The notes beneath the pieces are model-generated. The model did no database searches, had not been told where the DNA came from, and saw only the letters and a list, made by a program, of their open reading frames with translations. Below are positions 12,101 through 24,100 of a DNA stretch of 64,000 nt, piece after piece. Origin of the DNA: Nymphaea colorata (Eukaryota > Streptophyta > Magnoliopsida > Nymphaeales > Nymphaeaceae); the NCBI RefSeq assembly GCF_008831285.2, contig NC_045138.2, positions 43,889,115 to 43,953,114 of the forward strand, read 5' to 3'. The position numbers and the translations under genes are program-made. Position 1 is the first letter of the stretch. The number at the start of each line of letters is the position of its first letter.

Positions 12101-15100
12101 TAAAGAGGAGTTAGGGATTCTTTCGAGGTTAATCAAAGATTAGTTCTCTTAAATTCATCAATAGTCTTTCTGAACTTGGAGGCAGTTTCATAGATATCAA
12201 GAGATTTTTCAAAATCCTATGATATTTATGAGAAAATGAAATAAAACAAAAAAATGGGGAAAAAGTTGCGAGATTTTTAAAATCTTGCCAAAACAAAAAT
12301 CATATGATTTTATCATGAGTTTTTTTGCGATTTTTCCCGAGATTTTAATCATACAACTTCAGTAGTGTGCCCTTAATCTTGTGTATGATACAAAAAAGAA
12401 CCATCATAAAAACTGTAAAAAGAAAAACACAGATTTCTGCCACCACTAAATGTATCCTTTTATTTGACATTTAACTGAATGCATCCTTTTCAATAAGATT
12501 TTTCCTACTTTTCGCTCTATTTCTGCTCTTCCACAAGTATCGTAATACGTATTTATGGTACTTTTTCCCAATAGTGCTAATTTTATTTTCTTGTGAAGTT
12601 TATCATTCGTAAGGGACATGAGAACATTTGCTGCACTTGCTTGGTCCAATTTTCTCTTTGAACTAAATCTTCATGTGCTTCCAGATTCTTGAATTCTTCA
12701 TCCTTTTCTGTGGGAATGTTCTTACATGTTTGAATTTCATGAGAGGACAGCTTTGGTAGATATGCCCTCTCTCTTGCATATGATTCAACAAACAACCGTC
12801 ATAAAAACTATTAAAAAAGCACACATTCCCACCACCACTGAATACATCCTTTGATACTAGTACTACACTAGATACTACGCTAAATGCCTTCCACATTGGT
12901 TGTTCTTTAGTTATGTACACAACATTAGGTTGGGAGTTAAGTCTTTGAAATGCTACTATTCATACTAGAGGAGGATTACATAAGAGTCTGAAGCGTATTT
13001 TTTCTTTTCCTTTATCAGCCATCGTGCAATTTTTGTCTTTAATATTTGGCAATATTACAAATAAAACAATTAAATCAGAAAGTTAGATTCACAAAATGAC
13101 AAACAAATCTAGCTTATCTGTATGCTTAAAAGGCTAAAGAAAACATAAAAAATTAATATTTATATGTATAAAATGTAATTTGCTTTAGACTTTAGCTAAA
13201 GAAACTCAAAACCTGAAACAGATCTGTCAGTCCATATAAATAACACAGATAAGTATGGTAAGGCATGTTTGTTAGCCTCGGTTTGGCTAACCACCACTAC
13301 AGACGCTCGTTGCAGCACTCACACACACAGCCATAGGAAGCCCAGCTCCTCTTCACGTCAACAATAATCTTCATTAGGGTTTGATTACCCTTAAGAGGGT
13401 TTAATTACATGATGTGCTGGGTTGGGTTGCACACTCTAACTAAACCCGACCCGTACAAAAGAAATTACTAAGGCAAAAACACACGGACAGAAATTAAAAG
13501 AAACTGAAATGCTTGCGCCTAACAATTTTCCTCCCTTCAGCAACACTTGTCTTCAAGGTGCAAAATCTGGAAAGCGACTAGTAATGTCTTCCGCGTTTTC
13601 CCACGTTGCTATACCTTCTTCGGTATTGTTCCACTCTATTAACCACTCAACAGCTTTGGTCCTGTCCTAGTTGATAGTGCGAGTGCCAAGTCGGTGGAAG
13701 AGAACAACCTTGGTTTGATCTTCGTTAATGGGCTCAGAAATTATGTCTTCTTTAGCCGGTGGTTGGGGACACGACTTAAGCTTTGAGATGTGAAAGACGG
13801 GATGTATATTACTTCCAGCCGGTAGTAGCAACTCGTAAGCAAGAGGGCCAACACGTCTGATGATGCGAAAATGGCCGACATAGCGGGGGACGAGTTTATT
13901 GTACCCTCATGGCCGACAATACCCTGGTGCGTGGGTCGGCCTGCGTAAGTACACCCACTCGTCAATGTTGTACTGCTGGTCCCGGTGTCTGCGGTTGTAT
14001 TGGAGTACCATGCGGTTGCGCGCCGCTGCGAGATGTGTCTTGAGATCTCCCAAAATGGCGTCCCGGTAGCGGAGTTGAGTGTCCACTGACTTTTCTCTCG
14101 CTGTGTTAGGCTAGTAACGACGTATAGTAGGAGGAGGACGCCCATACACCGCCTCAAACGGTGTGACACCGGTAGAGGAATGCCAACTTGTGTTATATGA
14201 GAATTCAGCCCATGACAAATAATTTGCCCAAAGGCGTGGGCGTTGCCCTGCAAAACAACGTAAGTTTCGAGGCACTTGTTTACTACCTCTGTTAGGCCAT
14301 TGGTCTGTGGATGGTATGTTGTGCTCAATTGCAACTTGGTGCCCTGTAATTGAAAATATTCCCTCCTGAAAGCGCTGATAAATATGGGATCTCTATCGTT
14401 GGTTATCGACCTGGGCATTCCATGTAGCTTCCCAATATGATCTTGGAAGGCCTGGGCTACCGTCTTTGCTGAATATGGATGCGGCAATGACACGAAATGT
14501 GCATATTTTGATAGGCGGTCCACCACTACCAAAATAACAGACTTTTCCCGGGATGAGGGTAGGCCTTCTATGAAATCCAGTGATATGTCTTCCCATATAA
14601 GCTTAGGCGTGGGAAGGGGTTGAAGCAGTCCAGCTGGCTTCATGGTCTCATATTTGTTCCGTTGACAGATGTCGCATCTCCTTACAAAATCGGTGATGGC
14701 TCTTTTCATCCCCGACCAATAAAAAGTAGGTCGTAGCCCGTCTGCTCATTGTGGTAATGTTGTATAAGGGTTTGCAGTAGGGTGGACTCGGGTGGAACGA
14801 AGATGCGTCCGCTGTGATATAGATATGGTGATTTCCACTCATACCCATACACCTTAAGGGGATTCCGCTCCAACTCTTCCCTGATTTTCTTTACCGAGGT
14901 GGCTCTTTCTTGCACCTGTCGAATCTCATCCCACAAGTGAGCCTGGACTTTTGAAATTGAAAATAAGCTACTAACCTATTGGTCGTGGGATCGGGACAGC
15001 CCGTCTGCTGCCGCATTTTCTTCTCCCTTGCGATAGCAGATTTTGAAATCAAAGCTCATCAGTTTCAGCATCCACTTTTGCGGTGATGAAGATAGGGTGG

Positions 15101-18100
15101 GCTGTTGCAGGCAATGCTTGAGGCTGCAATGATCAGTTAAATAAATTGTTGCTCCAGAAGATAGTGCTTCCATTTGAGGGCGACAAGGACTATGGCGATT
15201 GCTTTTCTTTCGTATGATGATTTACTCGCAAATGCCGAGCCCATTGCTCGGCTGAAATAAGCAATTGGGTGTTGCTCTTGGCTCATGACCTCTCCCACCC
15301 CCAAATCGGATGCATGTGACTCAACGGTAAAGGAAAGCTAAAAGTTAGGCATCTGTAAAACCGGGGCTGTAGTCACCGCCTCTTTGAGTTGTTGGAACTT
15401 GGAATGCTTGTTCAGCTTGAATACTCCATGCAAAACAACCTTTCTTAGTTAGGGCTGTGAGAGGCGCTGCGACCAGACTGTAATTTCGGACAAATTTACG
15501 ATAGTAACCCGTGAGCCCGAGGAACGCACGCAACTCTTGTACGTTTTTAGGTGTACACCATCCCTTCACCGCATGGACTTTTTCTTGTTCCATGCTCACC
15601 TTCCGATGACTTATCACATGCCCTAGATAAGAGATCTTGGGAGTGCCAAAAACACATTTAGAAAGTGTGGCGTGTAGCTTATGTCGCTGCAAAGCTACTA
15701 GAACAGTTTGTAAGTGGTTGAGGTATTCTTGTTCCCCCTTGCTGTAAATCACAATGTCGTCAAAGAATACCAATACGAACCTTCGCAAGAAGGGGCGAAG
15801 CACGTCGTTCATCATCAACTAGAAGGTGGAAGGCGCATTCGTCAGTCCGAAAGGCATGACAGTGAACTCGTAGTGCCCGTCGTGCGTGTGGAAAGCGGTC
15901 TTAGGAATGTCGTCCTTCACCACACGGATTTGATGATACCCAGAGCACAGGTCTAGTTTGGAGAAAACGTAGGCCTCATACAACTCATCTAGTAAGTCTT
16001 CCACATTGGGGATCGGGTACCTGCCTTTGATAGTGATGGCGTTCAACACTCAATAGTCTATGCAGAAACGATACCTTCCGACTTGGCTGAATCACCCCTG
16101 TTTCCAACATTTCCTGCACAAGTTCTTTGAGGGTTTCTCGCTGTACTCGGCTGTAGCGATACGGTCTCGATTTGATAGGTTCGGTTCCCGGTTGTAATTC
16201 AATGCGATGTTCATATCCCCTCTTTGGCGGCAGCGCCTTAGGCGTGCTAAAAACTGATCCAAACTCCTATAGCATTTCCTGCAACGTTTTCCTAAACTCT
16301 TCGGAGCCGAATCAGATCTCTTTCTCTTCCGTATGTGCCTGCACTTGAGTGGATAGCAAGAGAAAAGAAGCGGATGGTCCCTTCATCAGGCGGACAGCTG
16401 GTGCTTCTGAACAAGGTTGCCTGGGGCTCGCCTCCAACGTAAATCTTTCGTTCGCGGGCCCCTAAACTGCATTCTCATGCCCATGAAATCCCATACCACT
16501 TCTCCCAATTCGCGCAACCACTGGATGCCTAAGACCAGGTCGGCTCCCGCCATGGCTAAAATGTATAACTGTACAAGGAAGTGAAAACCTTGGATTTCTA
16601 ACCTTTCCATCTGGCACTTACCCCTTCACCTCAGGGTACTCCCGTCTCTGACCACCACGTCAAAGGCGGGTTGAACCTCGATATGACAGCCGAGGGCCCG
16701 AGTAGTTTTCTCACAAATGAAATTGTGAGTCGAGCCCGTGTCGATCAGCACGCTGACTGGCCGGCCTCGCAACTTGCCTTCCACACTCATGAGATGCGGA
16801 ACCTCATGTCCAGCCAATGCATGCAGTGAAATTTCAGGGATCGTCTGGTTTTCCATCACCTCTGGTTCCATGGGCAAGGGCAGATCCGCATCGGCCTCTA
16901 GTGGTTCGTCGCTCTCCTCGACGAGGTACATATGGAAGCGTCTACAGTTATGCCCTGGAACATACGGCTAATCGCAGTGAAAACATTGGTTCAGCCGTCT
17001 CTTCTCCTTGATTTGCTCAGTCGTCAAATGTCTCACATTTTGGTGTGATACATTTCCCTTCTGATTTTTTCTGGGGCAGGTGGAAAAATGTCAGATTTCG
17101 GCTTCTCTCGTGGGCTGGTCCTCGCATCCGGGCACGCCTTATGGAAAGTGTCGCGCGGGCTGGTTCTCACGTCCTGCCACGTCCTGCTAAAAGTGCCCCG
17201 ATTGAACGTGTGCAGCCGTTCGTTTTTCTCCTTCACCGTGCGGGCTAATTCGAAGCAGTCCATTAATGTTCGTGGCTTCATCGCTTGGACTTCGATGCGT
17301 ATTTCATCCTTCAATCCTGCTAGGAACGCGCCGATGAGGGCTGGAAGGGGCCATCCACGCACCATATTCGTCAACGCCTCGAAATGTTCTTGGTATTCCA
17401 ATACCGTACCCGATTGTTTAATGCTCGACAACTCTACATTGTAGTCGAGGTATGCCGACGACCCAAAGCGTGATGTGAGCTCTTTCACGAAGGTTGCCCA
17501 GTCTGGTCTTCCTTGCTACGACACCAACCAACGGTACCAGCGTATCGCCACACCCTCAAAATAAACCGCCGCTTGACGTACTCTTTCGTCGGCCACGATC
17601 CCTTGGCAATCGAAGTACTGTTCGGCGTGGAATACCCAACTGACAGGGTCGTCTCCAGAGAACCGTGGAAAATCCATCTTCGTTGGGCGCCAGGCTGCGC
17701 CTCCGTTCCCTAGCCAACCCTGCTCCCTGCGCTCGTCCGACTGTGTTTGATCAGAATCAGGCGACTGTTGCTGAGAGCCTTGTCGCAGGCTTTCACGCAA
17801 GAGCGCTGACATCGCCTGCTGCTCCACCATCATGGCCTCCAACTGTGCGTCCACTGCGTTCAGGCGTTGATCCATCCCATGCATCCGCCCTTCTAGGCCG
17901 CCGATCACCGTTTCCACTTGATTTTTGTGTTGTTCCACTGCTGCAAAGGCATCACGCACAGTGATTCTCTCCGCCATGGTTGCTGGAGCTTTGATACCTT
18001 GTTAGCCTCGGTTTGGCTAACCACCACTACAGCCGCTCGCTGCAGCACTCACACACACAGCCATAGGAAGCCCAGCTCCTCTTCACGTCAACAATAATCT

Positions 18101-21100
18101 TCATTAGGGTTTGATTACCCTTAAAAGGGTTTAAGTACATGACGTGCTGGGTTGGGTTGCACACTCTAACTAGACCCGACCCGTACAAAAGAAATTACTA
18201 AAGCAAAAACACACGGACAGAAATTAAAAGAAACTGAAATACTTGCGCCTAACAATGTTAAGCTAAAAGCTTAAAAGGCTAAAACAAACCTGTTAGTGCA
18301 TCTATATAAAAGAAATCATTTATCCAAGACAAACTAATAATAATTATTAAGTAATCAATCAATAATTTATTAATCAATATTCAAAGTAGTTAAGAAAATA
18401 AAGATTAGTAACTTTATATATAATAGATTTTTTAGTAATTTTTTTTACTTACATATCATGATTGATATACACACAGACACACATACACACACAACAGATT
18501 CTTTGTGAAACAGATGTATGACAGCATAAGACAAGTAGTCTTACCCATACCTTAGTTTGATTAATTTGACAAAGTTATTCTCACTTTTATTTCTATTTTA
18601 TTGTGTCCATGACATTCGACCCCATATTTCTTGCGCGCACATATCTCAACAAAATGGTGTAGATATGAAAACATAGACAGTTACTTGATGTTATCTGTAC
18701 CTTAGTGCTATAATCTACTACTCTGACTTCATAATTCTAGCATGCTATCTGATTAACTATATGCCATCCTCTTCTGTGAAAGAGCAAATTCTTCATCATG
18801 TCCTTTCTCTCAATTCTATATTGTTCCTTGTTTCTTCTAAAGTCTTTGGACATATGTGCTTTGTTCGTAAATATGGGTTTAACCATGACAAACTTGCAGC
18901 CCAAACCATAAAATGATTTTTTCTTGTATATCCTAAGAATAAAAAAGGATATCGTTATTATCAAAAAAGTATGTCAGTGTAGATGTGTCATTCTTTGAGT
19001 GAGTCACATACCAATCTACATCCATTTCCTTGCTTCCTGTGGACTATAGTCAAAGTATACCTTTTCCTATACCTTGTGTTTCATTTGGAGTCCTTTCCCT
19101 CTATAATGCCAAATGAGTCTAGCTCTTTTAATCCTCCTCGGTCTTATGATCCTTCACTAGTATACACCCGAAAACCACCAGAAGAGTCACCATCTGCCAT
19201 GTCTGCTTCTCTAAAGATAAGTTGTCCTGATAACACTATTGATGATGTAGATTCAGAAGAACAGATATATTGAGGCTCCTGAAGTTGATGATGATAGGCC
19301 CATTGCATTAAGGAAAGGTAAAAGGCAATGTACCTTGTACCCTATCTCCAAGTTTGTCACAGGTGTTAGACTGAGGAATCACAGGGAGAAGATTATTTCT
19401 GCTTTATCAGGTACTTTTATTCCATTGAAACACCATTAAGCTCTATTGGACCCTCAGTGGACATAGGCCATGCAGGAAGAGATCAATGTGTTTGTGTCGC
19501 AAGGAATTTGGAAGTTAATCTCTCATCTTCCAAATGCAGATGTTATTTGCTGTAAGTGGGTGTTCACCATTAAGTATGATGCAAATGAGTCCATAGAGTG
19601 ATATAAGGCTGGGTTGGTAGCCAAGGGTTTCATACAAACATATGGAGTTGATTTTTTCCTTACTTCTCTCTTGTGGTGACTTGCTATGATTCATTTGGTT
19701 ATTTTTGTAGCAATTCATTTGAACTAGTCATTGTGTCAATTGGATACGAAGAACATCTTCTTATATGATGATGTATCAAAGACTGTATATGCAACAATCT
19801 CTAGGATTTGGGGTTCAGGGGGGAGTGTGACAAAGTCTGCAATCTGAAAAAGGCTTTGTATGGTTTAAAGCAAAGTTCTCATGCGTGGCATTGGAGGTTG
19901 TTTAAAGTAATGTCCTCTTTTGGTTTTCATAAATCTGCATCTGATCATTCACTTTTCATTAAGAAGACTTGTTCTGGAATTGTTATGGTAGTACATGTGC
20001 GTGACATGATACTAATAGGGGGGTAATATGCAGGATATTTCAGATGTCAAGGCACATTTTCAAAAGCACTTGATCAGCAAAGACCTTGGACCACTAAGAT
20101 AATGAGGTGGCCAAGAGTAAAGGTGTAGTTCTATCCCAATGAAACTTAGTGGACTTGTTGAAGAAGATGAACATGTTGGGTGCTAAACCAGTCTACATCC
20201 TGATGGATCCCAAGATACACTTGTTTAGTGGATAACATGAGCCAGTTGATACCAGAAGTTGTTGATCTCTTGTTGATAAGTTGCTATATGTGATTGTTAA
20301 TAAGTCCGAATATCTCTGGTTATGAGTAAAATCAGCTAATTTATAGTCAAATCTACCAAAGTAGCTTGAGAAGCTGCCATGATGATTTTCAAACATTTGA
20401 AGTTGCCTTTTTTCAAGAAAAGGACTATTGTTCAAAAAAGGGTCTCCTCTTGATGTGGTAGCATATTCAAATGTTGACTATGTAAGGTCTGTTGAAGATG
20501 AAAAATCGACCATTGCATTTTGTATATTTGTAGGAAGAAATTTGCTCACATGGAGAAACAAGAAAAAAACTCTTGTTGCCTGATCTTGTGCATAATTGGG
20601 AGATAGAACTATTGCTCAAACACAGGCTGAGGTGATGTAAGTAAAATCTATATTAATAAATCTTACTTTTAAAGTTCCTATTCCTATGGTGATGAAGTGC
20701 GACAATGAAGGAATTACTTATACTGTTAAGAATCCAATTTCTCATGAGAGGAGAAAATACATTAAGGTAGATTGTCATTACCTGCACGATATGGTGCAGT
20801 CAGGATACATATCTATAATGCATGTCTTCTCAGATGACCAGGTGACAGATGTACTTACTGAACCAGTTTCAAGTTCTATCTTTTTGAAGTGTGGTGGCAA
20901 CTGAGCGTGATAAATGTTTATGCTCTAACTTGAGGAGTGTTGAGAGAAATATTTATTAGTTTGGGTAATTAGTTGCAATTACTAAAATTTTTAATATAAT
21001 AATGTTTTATGCGATAAGCTGTAATAAGAAGGACCTCTTTGTAATTTGTCATTGTTCTAGGATTAATGTGAAGATGATTTTCTGTTTTTCCTCCTATCTG

Positions 21101-24100
21101 TTTGCACACTTATGAAACTCCCATTTTCTGGCAATGTGAATTTACACAAGTTGCGAAACAAAATGAAGTGCTTCTAACAAGTTTGACTCTTTGTAATTGG
21201 AGTCATCAGGGCCAGCACTTCTGTAGCTTACAGAATTACCATGTACAGTACTTTATGGGACAACACATTTTTTTATAATTCTTGCTTTTGCAAGAAATGA
21301 GGAAGTCATTCAGATAGCTGTAGGAATTAGCAGAAGGTCAATCTTTAGTGGGACCTCCAAAGCAGCACATGAAGTTTTCCTTATCATTTGTTGCACATGG
21401 TTCCGAAACTTAGTTAATCTTCCAAGGCTGTAAGCCCCATGGGTATTAACATTACCTTGAACAGTTCCTATTCCTATTTGGCCACACACATGTCTCTACA
21501 TGTTCCCATGGGTACTGGTATTTCTCACGTACCCGGTACACCATAGATTAGTTCTGGGTAACATCCAAATTGGATATGGTTTTTAAAGAACACCCTTTAC
21601 CTTTTAATGCCTTAACTTCTTTAACCCTGAAATTTTTTAACTGTTATCCGCCCTATCCATCCCTCATCGCTACAGACTTACACTAAACCTCTGGCTGCTG
21701 GCAATCAACTGCATCAGCTGGGGATCAACTCCAGTGACTGGTAGTGCCTGGGTAAGTAGCTATTATTTTTCCATTTTTTTTTGTTTTTTTACGTCAATTG
21801 TGGTTTTGATATGTTTCTCCAACCGTCTAAGTTTTTTCTCCTTAACAGAGAAATTCTTTGTTTCCATTCTTTTTGAGATTTTCCTTTCTTTGGTATAGTT
21901 TTTTAAGATGAAGACTTATTTCCCCATTTTCTGGTTTCAAGATTCTTCATTCATTCTTTCTTTAGATTTCTAGTTACTAACTTTCTATCAGATCTAATTT
22001 ATATATTGAGAAAGCAATATCGTCTTTGGTTTTCTGCTGTTGATTTGTTTTCTATCTTTTGCATTATTCATTTTCTATCTGGCAAGCTTTTTTGTTTCTC
22101 TGGTACATTCATTGTCTGTACAACTTAGTCTATATTCTTGTAGATTCTTTTGTGTATGTGGGTGTGTGATTTTCTCTTGTGATAATAGTGAAAATGATAT
22201 CGTAATAACAGGGGAAATAACTGTAAATAATGTAGGCATTGCTGAATTATTGGTTTTGAACATTTAGTTTTGTCTTCGGTACCCTTAGGGGGTGTTTGGT
22301 GACAGGAACACTGTATTAGTATTCAATGAATCTATCCCAGAAATTAGGAAAGATTGATGGAACAGTGCGTTCCTATGTTCTGTGAATCTGCCCCAATCTT
22401 TGAGAAAGATTCATGGAACACTAACATAGTGTTCCTATTACCAAACCACCCCCTTAGGTCACATGCTCAAAATGCACCTAATGATTTCCTTGTTACATTT
22501 TTCTGGTCACGGGTTTGCACCTATAGATCACAGTGCGTTCCAATGTCTTGTGAATCCTTAGCCCCAGTCTTTGGGACATATTCATGGAACCCTGACATGG
22601 TGGTCCTATTACCAAACCGACCCCTTAGGTCACAATCTCAAAATGACACATAATGATTTCCTCATTGCATTTTTCTGGTCACGAGTTTGCACCTATTAAT
22701 CACAGACTTGAAAGGTGTTTATGTTTGAATGGGGTATCAAAGAATCACAATCTGCACTCTCCTCATCCACAAAGAGTCTCTTCCTGTGCTTCTGATAAGT
22801 ATTCACAGGAGCCACTTGTGAAATCACAGGACTAGCAAGCGTAACTCACAATGCACATAAATCATGTAGTTTCTGAAATGAAGATATGCATTCAAGTACA
22901 TTGTTGCACATGCTTCAGAACCTGCTTTCCCATATTTAATTTGTAAGTGATATACCTCTCAATACCAACAGTAAAGTGTGATAACCTATGAAGAACACCA
23001 AATCACAATAAGCAATATCACTGACCTATTATACTTGAAATTGACTTGGGGCCAAAATAGGATTCATCTAGTAGACTAGTTCCTAGTGAATGTTTAATTA
23101 ACACATGAAAACTATTTACAGTTTTAGCACAAAAGAGATTTCAAGATCTCCTCTGTCAAGACTCAAGAGTAACCATAGAAGACCAAAAGCCCAGCATCTT
23201 AACAAGCATCTGATTGGTGTCCCAATTTGGCCAGAAAGCTCATGCTGAACCACCAAACCTTGAATATTCACAGAACCATCATGTACTGTTAGAAAATCTA
23301 AAACATAGTTCCAAATTCTCAGTCAATGATCTGGTTGCAGGAAAGTAACAAATGGTATAGGCTAAGCATCACACTATAGGATGAGTCAGCACCTATTTCA
23401 TGTCTCTTCTTGTCAACTATTTAAAACAGAAACAAGACAATTATTTGCTCTTTAAAAATGTCTTTGAGTCTTCTTTTTAGTTCTCTCCTAGTTGTGACAA
23501 CAAAGAAAAATTTCTTGTAACTGTCATAGTTTGCAATCTCAACTCAACTTCCTGAGAACTTTACTATTTTAGAGCATCCTTTCTGACAGTATAACAGTTG
23601 GAGCCTTCAGGATAGTGTTAATTTCTGGTAAATCCGGAGGCAATCTACATAGATTTTTAACAAGGATACAGAAGTCATTCCATGTCTCCTTGCTACCATG
23701 CCTTGAATCCTATATGTAATGCTCGATCATTCTTCATACCACCACGAGGCTATATGACAGGCTATAGAAATCATCAAAATGTAAAGACCAGTCAAACCAT
23801 ACTCCTCGTATATGCTGTTTGGACTTTATACCAATAAAACATTACGGCATCCTCAACAAATAATGCTAAGTTCCTTAAACGTTATTAGTTTGTGAGTTTG
23901 CTTCTTACTTTTTTTTGCTTTATGTACTATTCAGCTCTGGTATGTTCTTTAACCAAATTCAAGAATCATCTTAATCGACTGAGCATGGTATTCAGCTTTT
24001 ATACTATACGTGTTACATGCCTAACCTGTCATACATTTGGTGCTGTTGCCAAAATCTGGAGCAAGAGATCTTTTTAATCTAATGCATTGGTAATGTCAGC

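Larger units (their letters stand above)
6997..12160 (+). mobile_element. Copia-1: complete Ty1/copia LTR retrotransposon, very young
   Basis: The 5164-bp element has two 165-bp LTRs (6997-7161 and 11996-12160) that I find identical. It is flanked by a perfect 5-bp target duplication ATAGT (6992-6996 and 12161-12165). The primer site is TGGTATCAGAGC at 7162-7173, matching initiator tRNA-Met, and the polypurine tract AGGGGGAG is at 11988-11995. The domain order is gag, protease, integrase, reverse transcriptase, RNase H, which defines copia. It lies in intron 2 of the fucosyltransferase gene in the same orientation as the gene. Zero LTR differences imply a recent insertion. Confidence 0.96.
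13270..18254 (-). mobile_element. Gypsy-1: complete Ty3/gypsy chromovirus-like element, minus strand
   Basis: This 4985-bp element has 255-bp LTRs at 13270-13524 and 18000-18254 that differ at about 8 positions (3%). It is flanked by the target duplication ATGTT (13265-13269 and 18255-18259). On the minus strand the primer site is AGGTATCAAAGC (plus 17988-17999), an imperfect initiator tRNA-Met match, and the polypurine tract AAGGGAGGAAAAT lies at plus 13525-13537. The domain order gag, protease, RT, RNase H, integrase, chromodomain-like tail is that of gypsy chromoviruses. Coding frames are broken by several stops. It sits in intron 2, antisense to the host gene. Confidence 0.95.
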
